From the NCBI GenBank assembly GCA_043421945.1, contig JBHOGO010000059.1, positions 1 through 28,839 on the forward strand: 28,839 nt of DNA. Reading direction: 5' to 3'. The DNA comes from Thaumasiovibrio sp043421945 (lineage in GTDB: Bacteria > Pseudomonadota > Gammaproteobacteria > Enterobacterales > Vibrionaceae). A program made the position numbers and the translations under genes. Below the pieces are notes generated by a model. It worked only from the letters and a program-made list of their open reading frames with translations, did not search any database and was not told the DNA's origin. The number at the start of each line of letters is the position of its first letter. The first letter of the stretch is position 1. Of this stretch, positions 7,728-15,006 are shown one piece after another.

Positions 7728-8381
7728 ATGAATCCAGTTGTTGTATTTGGAGCAAGTAGCGGACTTGGTTTCGCCACTGTCGCGTATTTTTCACAAGCTG
7801 GCTTTGATGTGATAGGTGTTGCTCGAAACCCGGACAAAAACCCTGAATTAAAACAATTATGCATTAACACTTATGCTTGTGACGCAACCCAACAAAGTGA
7901 CGTTGACGCATTGGTAGAGACACTTCCTCAACATGCGACGGTTATTTCAACCATGGGCAGCTTTCGCGCAGAGGTACCCGTTGATTACATTGGTCATCGT
8001 TTCTTGGTTGATGCATTAGAGCGTCGTTCCATTTCACGCTTCTTGTTAGTCACATCACTTGGATGTGGTGACTCATGGCAGTTCCTTTCCGAGCGAGCGC
8101 GTATTGGCTTTGGTGGTGCTGTTCGAGAGAAATCATTGGCAGAGGCATGGCTGCAAAGTAGTACGCTAGATTATACCATTGTACGTCCAGGCGGTTTACT
8201 TGATGGCCCTACTACACATCAAGGTGAGCTATCCCAAGGTAAAGAAGTGCATGGCGCAATTAACCGCTCTGAAGTGGCTAGACTAATTCACTCCCTACTC
8301 GAAAACCAAGAGAGTATTGGTCAAATTTTTGCGTGTGTGGATGACAGTACTCCCTACCCTGGTCGCCCTTCAGCTTCTTAA
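7728..8381 (+). CDS. NAD(P)H-binding reductase, atypical SDR (ChuY/BVR-B-like candidate)
   Basis: The 217-residue protein is an atypical short-chain dehydrogenase with an NAD(P)-binding Rossmann fold. It shows VVVFGASSGLGFATV (nucleotide loop at residues 8-14), a Thr/Ser strand end FLLVTSLGCGD and LDYTIVRPGGLLDGP, the arrangement of biliverdin reductase B and similar NmrA-like reductases. A classical YxxxK pair is not evident. AGGAG about seven bases before the ATG is a good ribosome-binding site. It follows hutD on the same strand after 116 bp. In enterobacteria a protein of this type and size, ChuY, sits with ChuW (HutW homologue) and ChuX (HutX homologue) and reduces the linear tetrapyrrole made by ChuW. 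The same role is plausible here but is inference; a general stress-type reductase is the alternative. Confidence 0.8.
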   Translation: MNPVVVFGASSGLGFATVAYFSQAGFDVIGVARNPDKNPELKQLCINTYACDATQQSDVDALVETLPQHATVISTMGSFRAEVPVDYIGHRFLVDALERRSISRFLLVTSLGCGDSWQFLSERARIGFGGAVREKSLAEAWLQSSTLDYTIVRPGGLLDGPTTHQGELSQGKEVHGAINRSEVARLIHSLLENQESIGQIFACVDDSTPYPGRPSAS

Positions 8382-8881
8382 GGAAAAGGGTAAGGGTAAC
8401 GACTGCGCACAAATATCAGCGGGTAACCTGTACATAGCTAGAGCATATTGACTGCATGTGCCTTTTAATAACATTGAGGGGCACATTAAGAGTGATATGT
8501 AAAAAGCAGCACAGAAAAAAACACTACCTAAAGCGCTAAATATAAAGATATACGTTATATAAACAGGATTTAGCTTCTTAACGTCTTGTGCTAAATCCTG
8601 TTTAACCCGCCCTTCTGAAAAGATTTAAATTCTGCTTGTTCGCTTGTTCGCTAGCATAAAAAGTAACACTTCTATTAATCGACCCTTTTCAAATTTCACC
8701 TACTCCTTTTCTCTCGTCATCCTTTTGTTCACTGAATGAATATGTTGACGAATATGCGCCTTCACAGTCCTGTGATTTTATGGATTCCGAATAGCTGTCC
8801 TAAACAATCACCGTGATATACTGATTTTTCAGAGCATTTTCACTTACGTTTTCACATACGCAACGCTTATTGAGTTATCTA
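8382..8881. other. 500-bp intergenic region, no gene seen
   Basis: A/T-rich sequence between the reductase and the GyrI-like gene without a credible reading frame on either strand. It contains a weak hairpin (ATGTGCC 8456-8462 with GGCACAT 8480-8486), a long perfect inverted repeat (8560-8604, listed separately) and a short direct repeat CTTGTTCG twice near 8635-8651. The promoter of the GyrI-like/fabV pair should be in its right half; no confident -35/-10 pair could be chosen. Confidence 0.5.
8560..8604. repeat. 15-bp perfect inverted repeat (hairpin)
   Basis: Arms 8560-8574 (TAAACAGGATTTAGC) and 8590-8604 are perfectly complementary and separated by a 15-base loop. The structure lacks a following T-run on either strand, so it is not a standard rho-independent terminator. 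It could be an mRNA-end stabiliser, a small palindromic repeat element or a protein-binding site. Confidence 0.7.
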
Positions 8882-9508
8882 ATGTCTAAAATTGACTATA
8901 AAAAAGAGCTGAAATCACTCTATCGTCCTTCTGCAAAAAAAATTGTTGAAGTTGATGTCCCTGAAATGCAATTTCTTATTGTTGATGGGGGTGGCGGCCC
9001 CGCCTCTGAGAGTTTCCAAGCGGCGATCGAAGCGCTCTATTCAGTCTCCTACACCTTAAAGTTTATGGTAAAAAAAGGACCAATAGGTATCGACTATGGT
9101 GTATTACCGCTCGAGGGCTTATGGTGGGCTGAAGATATGTCTGATTTCGTCAACGATCTAAAGTCTAATTGGGATTGGCGCTTAATGATCATGCAACCCG
9201 ACTTTATCAGCAACGAAATGGTCGAGGCAGCAATACAAACCGTCAGCGAGAAGAAAAACTTATCTGCACTGGATAAAGTGAAGTTTATCACCTTTGCTGA
9301 AGGGCTTTGTAGCCAAACGCTACACATCGGCCCCTATAGTGAAGAAGGCCCGACCGTGGCACGCGTTCATGATTATATTGCAAGTAAAGGTGCTCAACTT
9401 ACTGGTAAGCATCATGAAATATATCTTTCTGATATCCGAAGAGCTGCACCAGAAAATTGGAAAACGGTCATTAGGCAACCAATGATCCTAAACAGTAACG
9501 AACAATAG
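8882..9508 (+). CDS. GyrI-like small-molecule-binding domain protein
   Basis: The 208-residue protein belongs to the GyrI-like (SOUL/GyrI fold) group: two β-α-β-β halves joined as one domain without a DNA-binding region. Visible features are VPEMQFLIVDGGGGPASESFQ near the start (split here as VPEMQFLIVDG then GGPASESF), the LPLEGLWWAEDM segment (Glu78 with two Trp) and AEGLCSQTLHIGPYSEEGPTV. Some members of this long subfamily are known to hydrolyse cyclopropanoid toxins using the conserved Glu; others only bind ligands. A TTG start at 8870 is possible, but the ATG at 8882 is preferred. It is followed 18 bp later by fabV on the same strand, so an operon is likely. Its substrate is unknown. 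Confidence 0.8.
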   Translation: MSKIDYKKELKSLYRPSAKKIVEVDVPEMQFLIVDGGGGPASESFQAAIEALYSVSYTLKFMVKKGPIGIDYGVLPLEGLWWAEDMSDFVNDLKSNWDWRLMIMQPDFISNEMVEAAIQTVSEKKNLSALDKVKFITFAEGLCSQTLHIGPYSEEGPTVARVHDYIASKGAQLTGKHHEIYLSDIRRAAPENWKTVIRQPMILNSNEQ

Positions 9509-9526
9509 ATTCGCTAGGAGCCCGTG

Positions 9527-10735
9527 TTGATTATCAAACCAGAAATTAAAGGGGTTATTGCTCGTACCGCACACCCCTTTGGCTGCCAACAAGCCATTTT
9601 AGAACAGATATCCAAAGTAAAAGCGTCTAAACAGGTCACAAGTGGCCCCAAACGGGTGCTTATTCTTGGTGCATCATCAGGCTTTGGGCTGGCATCGCGT
9701 ATTTCTCTTGCTTTTGGTGGCAGTCATGCTGATACCATCGGTGTCTCTTTTGAGCGTGGTCCTAGCGAAAAAGGTGTGGGTACCGCTGGTTGGTACAATA
9801 ATATTTTTTTTCGTCAAGAAGCTGAAAAATTAGGACTGGTTGCGAAGAACATCGTAGCAGATGCGTTCTCACCGAAAACCCGAGAAGCTGTGATTGAAGC
9901 CATCCAACAAGAGTTTGACGGTAAAGTTGACCTTGTTATCTACAGCCTTGCAACGGGGGTGCGCCCAAAGCCTGACAGTGATGAGATGTGGCGTTCGGTG
10001 ATCAAAACAACGGACAGCCCTGTTACAGGGCACACTGTTAACCTAGAAACAAATTCCTTAGTGACCTCGACTGTTGACGTCGCCACTGAAGCAGAAATTT
10101 CCGCAACAGAAAAAGTGATGGGCGGAGAGGATTGGCTTGAATGGATGAAGCTGCTTTCTGATGCTGATGTATTAGCTAAAGGCTGTAAAACAGTTGCCTA
10201 TTCCTATATTGGTGCCGAATGCACTTACCCTATTTACCATCACGGTACATTAGGCAGAGCCAAAACACACCTGCATGATACCCGCGCTTTAATCGATGAA
10301 TCCCTATCATCTGTGAACGGGCAAGCACACATCGCCATATGCAAAGCATTAGTGACCAAAGCAAGTGTCTTTATTCCAGCATTCTCTCCCTATATTCTTG
10401 CGCTGTTTAAAGTGATGAAACAGAAAGGGACACATGAAGGTTGTATCGAACAAATGCAGCGCCTGTTTAGCGAACGTATGTACATTCCATCGAATACTGA
10501 TAGTACAGCCAATGTGACTCCCCCCTTCATTCGCATGGATGACTGGGAGCTTGATGCCGAAACACAACGCGATGTAAATGAGCTGATGTCCCAAATCACA
10601 CCAGAAAACTTCACCGACGTGGGTGACTATGAGGGTTACAAATCAGACTTCCTACAATTAAACGGATTTGGCTTTGATAACATTGACTACGGTACCCCTA
10701 TCGATATGGAAATCCTTAAATCAATGTGTCCGTAA
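9527..10735 (+). CDS. fabV: FabV enoyl-ACP reductase
   Basis: FabV is the NADH-dependent trans-2-enoyl-ACP (CoA) reductase that completes each round of fatty-acid elongation. The type was first described in Vibrio and is naturally tolerant of triclosan. The product shows the cofactor loop GASSGFG (about 48-54) and the FabV form of the active site, Tyr-X8-Lys, as YHHGTLGRAK (Tyr237, Lys246). The open frame starts at GTG 9524, but AGGAG at 9516-9520 is only three bases from it. TTG at 9527 gives better spacing and yields MIIKPEIKGVI, matching known FabV N termini, for 402 residues. It is probably co-transcribed with the GyrI-like gene upstream. Confidence 0.95.
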   Translation: MIIKPEIKGVIARTAHPFGCQQAILEQISKVKASKQVTSGPKRVLILGASSGFGLASRISLAFGGSHADTIGVSFERGPSEKGVGTAGWYNNIFFRQEAEKLGLVAKNIVADAFSPKTREAVIEAIQQEFDGKVDLVIYSLATGVRPKPDSDEMWRSVIKTTDSPVTGHTVNLETNSLVTSTVDVATEAEISATEKVMGGEDWLEWMKLLSDADVLAKGCKTVAYSYIGAECTYPIYHHGTLGRAKTHLHDTRALIDESLSSVNGQAHIAICKALVTKASVFIPAFSPYILALFKVMKQKGTHEGCIEQMQRLFSERMYIPSNTDSTANVTPPFIRMDDWELDAETQRDVNELMSQITPENFTDVGDYEGYKSDFLQLNGFGFDNIDYGTPIDMEILKSMCP

Positions 10736-10770
10736 GCTTTCTGCTTTCTGCTTTCTGCTTTCTGCTTTCT
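10736..10770 (+). repeat. Five-copy heptamer tandem repeat GCTTTCT
   Basis: Five exact head-to-tail copies of GCTTTCT begin at the base after the fabV stop codon (TAA 10733-10735). Such pure short repeats expand and contract by slippage. Here it lies between two genes and cannot shift either reading frame. Confidence 0.95.
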
Positions 10771-10785
10771 AAAAAGCATTTGTGA

Positions 10786-10812
10786 TGGTGGTATGAAAAA
10801 ATAGTACCACCA
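10786..10812 (+). terminator. Possible fabV transcript-end hairpin
   Basis: TGGTGGTA (10786-10793) pairs perfectly with TACCACCA (10805-10812) over an 11-base loop. The nearest T-run (10829-10833) is 16 bases further on, so this is a weak terminator candidate. Confidence 0.4.
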
Positions 10813-10881
10813 GCATCGAAAAACAGACTTTTTATCTACCCTTTACAACAGTGCTGCATACCAATGTATAGGGAAATCATG

Positions 10882-11823
10882 ATGAGGCAAGTTAGCGAAA
10901 AACTAATACCATGGCTTGATGCGTTTAACCAACAAATAGCCGTCTTAATCGAAAATGGCTACAAAGCAACGCCAACGAATGCCAGAGAAGGCTTAGCGAA
11001 TCTCACGGCTGCGCTGGTCACGAACATACCTGAAATTGCTTGGGTACAAGACGACCTTATTGAAGGAAAAACGTGTACTGTTCCAGTAAGACTTTACCAC
11101 CCACAGCCAGATAAACAGCTCCCTGTGGTTATTTTCTATCACGGGGGTGGCGGAATGGCTGGTGGAATTACCGTCTACGATGCTATCGCACGCAAAATAG
11201 CGAATCACACTCAACATATTGTCATTTCAGTCGACTATCGCCTCGCTCCCGAAAACCCTTTTCCTGATGGCGTTGAAGATGCCTATACCGTTGTCGAACA
11301 CCTATGGGAAACTTTAGACAGACGCGAAATATTGTATCGAGAGCAACTTTCTATTGCTGGTGATTCTGGGGGCGGCGCGCTGGTGGCAACTGTCAGTGGT
11401 CGCGCCCAATTCGATGAAAACGTGAATATCGTCAATCAAGTGCTGATTTACCCTAGCCTTGACTACACCATGTCCCTCCCTTCCATCGAAGAAAATGCCA
11501 AAGGCTATCTATTAGAAAGTGCAAAAGTGAAATGGTACTTTGACAACTATTTTAAGCATAATGAAGATCGTCGCCACGCCTCCCCGCTTCATGGACGATT
11601 TACGCCATCTCTTCCTAAGACGTTGCTTTTTACTGCGGAATTTTGCCCATTACGGGACGAAGGCATCGCGTATTGTGAAATGACCCAGTCCGTAGGTGTG
11701 AAGACACAACATATCCACTTTGACGATATGATTCATGCATTTTTAAATATGGAAGATCTGGTTAAAGAAGAGTGTGAGAAAGTCTATGCCGAGATGGATC
11801 ATTTTTTGAATACGGGATTTTAA
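10882..11823 (+). CDS. HSL-family alpha/beta-hydrolase (acetyl-esterase/lipase-like)
   Basis: A cytoplasmic esterase of the hormone-sensitive-lipase family (Aes-like), acting on short-chain esters. The oxyanion motif HGGG (about 87-90 in FYHGGGGMAGG), the family stretch SVDYRLAPENPFPDG, the nucleophile elbow GDSGGG (Ser162), an Asp in CPLRDEG (about 259) and a His in DMIHAFLNM (about 285) form a complete catalytic set. There is no signal peptide. The longest frame opens at 10864, but AGGGA at 10870-10874 points to the ATG at 10882 (or 10879). It stands alone after fabV, separated by the heptamer repeat and a hairpin; a link to lipid metabolism is not established. Natural substrate unknown. 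Confidence 0.85.
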   Translation: MRQVSEKLIPWLDAFNQQIAVLIENGYKATPTNAREGLANLTAALVTNIPEIAWVQDDLIEGKTCTVPVRLYHPQPDKQLPVVIFYHGGGGMAGGITVYDAIARKIANHTQHIVISVDYRLAPENPFPDGVEDAYTVVEHLWETLDRREILYREQLSIAGDSGGGALVATVSGRAQFDENVNIVNQVLIYPSLDYTMSLPSIEENAKGYLLESAKVKWYFDNYFKHNEDRRHASPLHGRFTPSLPKTLLFTAEFCPLRDEGIAYCEMTQSVGVKTQHIHFDDMIHAFLNMEDLVKEECEKVYAEMDHFLNTGF

Positions 11824-11827
11824 GCAA

Positions 11828-11852
11828 CGTGAACGTAATTACATCGTTCACG
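11828..11852 (+). terminator. Hairpin after the esterase gene
   Basis: CGTGAACG (11828-11835) and CGTTCACG (11845-11852) are perfect inverted copies with a nine-base loop, starting five bases after the esterase stop. There is no T-run, so it may be a processing or partial termination site. Confidence 0.4.
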
Positions 11853-12006
11853 AACCCCACAAGTGTGGATATTGAATAGACAAATATTGGTGTCAAAAGC
11901 TGCTTATGCATAGATCTGAACAGCCATCTGAACAGCCATGACACCATCATTGCGCTGCTCAACGTCTATTCACTGATATCGACGCTTCTCGGTAACCGTA
12001 TGAAGA

Positions 12007-12339
12007 TCAATCTGATGGCGGCGTCGCATTCATTTCATCACGACGCTTCTGTAGCTCCACCGTTAAGAATTGAGCAGTATGACGCATATCATTACGCTCT
12101 AGTGTTATCATCAATTGAATACGTAGGTTCTCAGCTTGCCGTTCGATTTGTTGACGCTTTATACTCTCTGGAGCATGTTTAACGGCTTGTTTATAGTAAT
12201 CAACAATCGCCGTAAAAAGCTGTGATTCAAAACTCGTTCGCTTAGTGGGCTCGGGGGCATTTTCGGGAATTTTCCCTTCCGCTTTTCTTCGATTCCAATC
12301 TTGAATTTGATTTTCTGCGATGAGATCAAATACACTCAC
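12007..12339 (-). CDS. Unrecognised 110-residue helical protein
   Basis: I do not recognise this protein with confidence. The open frame runs back to a GTG at 12432 that lacks a ribosome-binding site. An internal GTG at 12339 is preceded by AAGGAG with six bases between, so the likely product starts MSVFDLIAENQIQDWNRRK and has 110 residues. It is charged, lacks membrane segments and a signal peptide, and looks largely helical (SFESQLFTAIVDYYKQAVK; then many Glu/Gln/Arg). The N-terminal FDLIAENQIQ plus a short Pro-rich turn is faintly like the DUF1992 (DnaJC28-type) family, but the remainder does not clearly match. It is flanked by gaps of more than 180 bp and so is probably a single-gene unit. 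The 12340-12711 gap to rsgA holds only the rsgA terminator. Confidence 0.6.
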   Translation of the reverse strand: MSVFDLIAENQIQDWNRRKAEGKIPENAPEPTKRTSFESQLFTAIVDYYKQAVKHAPESIKRQQIERQAENLRIQLMITLERNDMRHTAQFLTVELQKRRDEMNATPPSD

Positions 12340-12575
12340 AGACTTCTCCTTACCGATTTTCTTTAACAGATAAGGTACCAAGCTTTCACATCCGTTACAG
12401 CTATCAAAGCCACAACTATTAATAATCAACACTACGTTAAAGTAACAAAAAGTAACTAGAATACTTAACGCTAACCAAACATGGTAGATTTTGTGGGAAT
12501 GTCATGTAGTTAAACTTTCTGCCATTCACCTATAAATAGTCAGTGCAAATGAATCAATTGATGACATATCGAACG

Positions 12576-12611
12576 AAAAAAAGCACCGAACATTTTCATA
12601 TTCAGTGCTTT
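12576..12611 (-). terminator. Rho-independent terminator of rsgA
   Basis: On the minus strand GCACTGAA pairs with TTCGGTGC (one G-U pair) over a ten-base loop and is followed by seven T residues (complement of 12576-12582). It lies about 100 bp after the rsgA stop codon. Confidence 0.85.
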
Positions 12612-12711
12612 AGGTGCCCTGTCATTATCTACTCAGATTTATGGCTATAAAGCTTTGGTCGAACACCATTATTCACATGAGAGGCATTGATTTTACCTTT
12701 ACGCTAGAAGG

Positions 12712-13776
12712 CTATTGACCTTTTTTACGTCGGCGACTTTCACTTTGAATGCCTTTTATCTCTTTTGTGAACTGACGGTTTTTTGCACGCTGCTCAGCCA
12801 ATGATGCTCCATTTCGAGCTTGCTCTCGTTTCAACTTAAAGTAGCTAACTAGTCGTCGCTCATCAAGTTCACCCGATGCGATGGCTTCCCTCACGGCACA
12901 ACCAGGTTCTTCTTCATGTTGACAATCACCAAATCGGCACGCCATTTCCAATTGAGTCACATCAGAAAATGTCTCTTCGACACCATCTTCACAATCCGCA
13001 AGTTGTAGCTCCCGCATTCCTGGTGTATCTAATAACAACCCACCTTCAGAGAGGAAGTGCATCGAACGTGATGTTGTCGTATGGCGTCCTTTGCTATCGT
13101 CTTCACGGATGCCACCAGTGGCTTGCGCCGTTTGTCCAAGCAAGGTGTTGACTAGCGTTGACTTACCAACACCTGAAGAACCCATAAATGCTACCGTGTT
13201 ACCTTTTGTGCACCACTGATGCAGGCATTTAACGCTCTCAGCATCTAACGCATTCACTGATTCAACCATCAGCATCATATCTAGATTTTGCACTTGTTGG
13301 CGCTTTTCGTCAGCATCGTCACAAAGATCTTGCTTAGTCAGCACGATAACCGGTTCCACTTCAGCCTCTCGAGCTATCGCAAGGTAACGCTCAATACGGC
13401 TAAGATTGAAATCTTGGTTTAGCGAAGTAACAATAAATACCGTATCAATATTGGCGGCGATGTATTGCTCTTCTAATTTGCTGCCTGCCGCTTTACGCTT
13501 AAAGAGCGCACGACGGTCGAGCAAGCGGACAAATCGCTGTTCATGATCGAGTAAAACCCAATCTCCAACAGTCATTTTCGGCAATGATGCTTTGATTTTT
13601 AGCTTAAATTCACCTTGCTCACCAAAGAGTAAGTAGCCGTCTCTGTGATGCTCCATCACTCGCCATTGAACACTCGTATCATAATCTTCAAGTGTTAACT
13701 GTTGCTGAAAACATGGCTTCCAACCGAGTACAGGAAGTGTAATAGCGTTGGGTTGGCTGTTTAAATGTGTTGTCAT
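12712..13776 (-). CDS. rsgA: RsgA ribosome small-subunit-dependent GTPase
   Basis: RsgA (YjeQ) is a circularly permuted GTPase that checks late assembly of the 30S subunit. The 354-residue product has an N-terminal OB-fold region. The GTPase motifs appear in the permuted order G4 LTKQDL (about 146-151), G1 GSSGVGKST (199-207), then G3 DTPGM (250-254). A C-terminal zinc site is formed by Cys280, Cys285, His287 and Cys293, and the tail is basic (SRRRKKGQ). The open frame begins at GTG 13794, but AGGGA with six-base spacing precedes the ATG at 13776, which is preferred. Vibrios often carry one rsgA near orn/psd on chromosome I. If this window is chromosome II, this copy may be a paralogue, but that cannot be tested here. 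Confidence 0.92.
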   Translation of the reverse strand: MTTHLNSQPNAITLPVLGWKPCFQQQLTLEDYDTSVQWRVMEHHRDGYLLFGEQGEFKLKIKASLPKMTVGDWVLLDHEQRFVRLLDRRALFKRKAAGSKLEEQYIAANIDTVFIVTSLNQDFNLSRIERYLAIAREAEVEPVIVLTKQDLCDDADEKRQQVQNLDMMLMVESVNALDAESVKCLHQWCTKGNTVAFMGSSGVGKSTLVNTLLGQTAQATGGIREDDSKGRHTTTSRSMHFLSEGGLLLDTPGMRELQLADCEDGVEETFSDVTQLEMACRFGDCQHEEEPGCAVREAIASGELDERRLVSYFKLKREQARNGASLAEQRAKNRQFTKEIKGIQSESRRRKKGQ

Positions 13777-13920
13777 GATATTTCCCTGTTGCACATCGGT
13801 ATTTCTTTATCATTGTATACGCTGATGTACGAATATTTCATTCAGGGGGTATTGAAAGACCCCGGCGTTATTTGGCCGGAAAAGTAGGAAGGGTGTAAAG
13901 ACAAGTATGTCAAACGGGTG

Positions 13921-13968
13921 TTAGCTGTTACGTGTTCCTACTTTCTGGCTAGTCATTAATACAATCAT
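13921..13968 (-). CDS. Possible 15-residue leader peptide upstream of rsgA
   Basis: A very short frame (MIVLMTSQKVGTRNS) has a strong ribosome-binding site: GGAGG is followed by ATAGAAG and then ATG on the minus strand. It lies about 145 bp before the rsgA start and is followed by two small G/C hairpins (CCGGC/GCCGG and GGGGT/ACCCC, around 13842-13882). It could be a translated leader or a chance site. The rest of the 13777-14103 gap shows no gene. Confidence 0.3.
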   Translation of the reverse strand: MIVLMTSQKVGTRNS

Positions 13969-14103
13969 CTTCTATCCTCCAAAATTATTTCTATGAAACT
14001 CAACCTAACGAGTTAGCCATTAGGCGGTTTAATGCGTACTGTGTCACTTCTTGCTGCGAAAGGTATCAGCCAAGGTTATAAAGTGCAAGTATTACATATC
14101 CAA

Positions 14104-14274
14104 TTATACCTTTAACTGCTCTTCTTTTTGTGTCGTATCAACACGTGCAATATCGGCTTCAAGAAGCATCTTTAGATAGTCACTAGCATGATCAAACCCA
14201 CGATCCTTTGCGACCTCTTCAGCTTTCTGCCTTAGTGCTTCATCAAGTTTCAACACCAAATGAATATTCGACAT
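14104..14274 (-). CDS. Small ribbon-helix-helix-like protein
   Basis: The 56-residue product reads MSNIHLVLKLDEALRQKAEE, then VAKDRGFDHASDYLKMLLEA and a polar tail. A short N-terminal β-strand (IHLVLKL) followed by two helices, with the second starting HASDYLKMLLEAD, is the pattern of CopG/Arc-type ribbon-helix-helix regulators, many of which are antitoxins. A GGGGGCGGT stretch abuts the ATG. No toxin-sized reading frame was found in the 327 bp on its downstream side or immediately upstream, so it appears to stand alone. The family call rests on pattern only; the DNA target is unknown. Confidence 0.6.
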   Translation of the reverse strand: MSNIHLVLKLDEALRQKAEEVAKDRGFDHASDYLKMLLEADIARVDTTQKEEQLKV

Positions 14275-14388
14275 ACCGCCCCCATACTAAATAAACGTCT
14301 ATAAAGTATATACCCAAGTTTTAGTCAGGTGCGCATGAATGTGTTCGTGTACTACAGAGAAAACTGCACATTCAGGGGAAGGGCACAT

Positions 14389-14415
14389 AAAAAAGGCGGA
14401 GTAACAACTCCGCCT
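14389..14415 (-). terminator. Rho-independent terminator of yjdM
   Basis: AGGCGGAG (14394-14401) pairs perfectly with CTCCGCCT (14408-14415) over a six-base loop. Read on the minus strand it is followed by six T residues, 18 bases after the yjdM stop. Confidence 0.9.
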
Positions 14416-14433
14416 CTCAAGCTTTTACGAAAA

Positions 14434-14772
14434 TTAAGCTTTTTTCACGAACTGAGACTTCAACTTCATGAAGCCAATGCCGTCTATCTTGCAATCAATA
14501 TCGTGATCGCCGTCAACAAGACGTATGCTCTTAACTTTTGTACCGACCTTAACAACAGCAGAAGATCCTTTCACTTTAAGATCTTTAATCACAGTGACAG
14601 TGTCACCGTCCTGTAGAAGGTTGCCCACTGAATCTTTAATGACACGCTCATCTTCAGCGCTATCTGAACCATCTTGTGCCCACTCATGAGCACATTCTGG
14701 GCAGACATACATAGTTTGATCTTCGTAAGTGTATTCTGAGTTACACTCAGGGCAATTTGGTAATGCAGACAT
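14434..14772 (-). CDS. yjdM: YjdM/PhnA family zinc-ribbon protein
   Basis: A 112-residue protein of the YjdM (older name PhnA) family. It carries an N-terminal zinc ribbon with four cysteines (Cys7, Cys10, Cys24, Cys27, in NCPECNSEY and YVCPECAHEW). A small SH3-like β-barrel follows (LLQDGDTVTVIKDLKVKGSS, VKVGTKVKSIRLVDGDHDIDC). Despite the old label, a role in alkylphosphonate breakdown is not well supported, and its true function is unsettled. AAGG precedes the ATG. It is a single-gene unit with its own terminator, and it diverges from the GcvR-like gene across 234 bp. Confidence 0.92.
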   Translation of the reverse strand: MSALPNCPECNSEYTYEDQTMYVCPECAHEWAQDGSDSAEDERVIKDSVGNLLQDGDTVTVIKDLKVKGSSAVVKVGTKVKSIRLVDGDHDIDCKIDGIGFMKLKSQFVKKA

Positions 14773-15006
14773 ATTTCTTGCCTTTTTAATGCGTGATGGA
14801 AACCCTTAATTTTATACTAATTCACTTTATGTGGATACCTAGCATCGATTAATCCATAAGGGTTTACACCAAAAGCCTCGTTATTCCTCACAATGAACGA
14901 CGTAACATCAAGCTCTTATATGAACCCCATCACTGATGGAAGTAAAAAGGTTTGCTAATGTTATCGTAAGTTCGAAACAGATCGAGCATCGATAGAGAGG
15001 TAGCCC

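Noticed and set aside
12340..12432. Cys-containing N-terminal extension (NSCGFDSCNGC) of the 110-residue protein, possibly a metal-binding site
   Set aside because: The upstream GTG has no ribosome-binding site, whereas AAGGAG is ideally placed for the internal GTG at 12339.
12613..12711. Open frame after the rsgA stop (RKGKINASHVNNG and onward) as a frameshifted RsgA tail
   Set aside because: It is closed by a stop at its start, has no usable start codon, and RsgA already ends in a normal basic tail.
13990..14040. Inverted TTAGG/CCTAA stretch considered as an integron attC site
   Set aside because: Too short, without paired core sites or a cassette arrangement.
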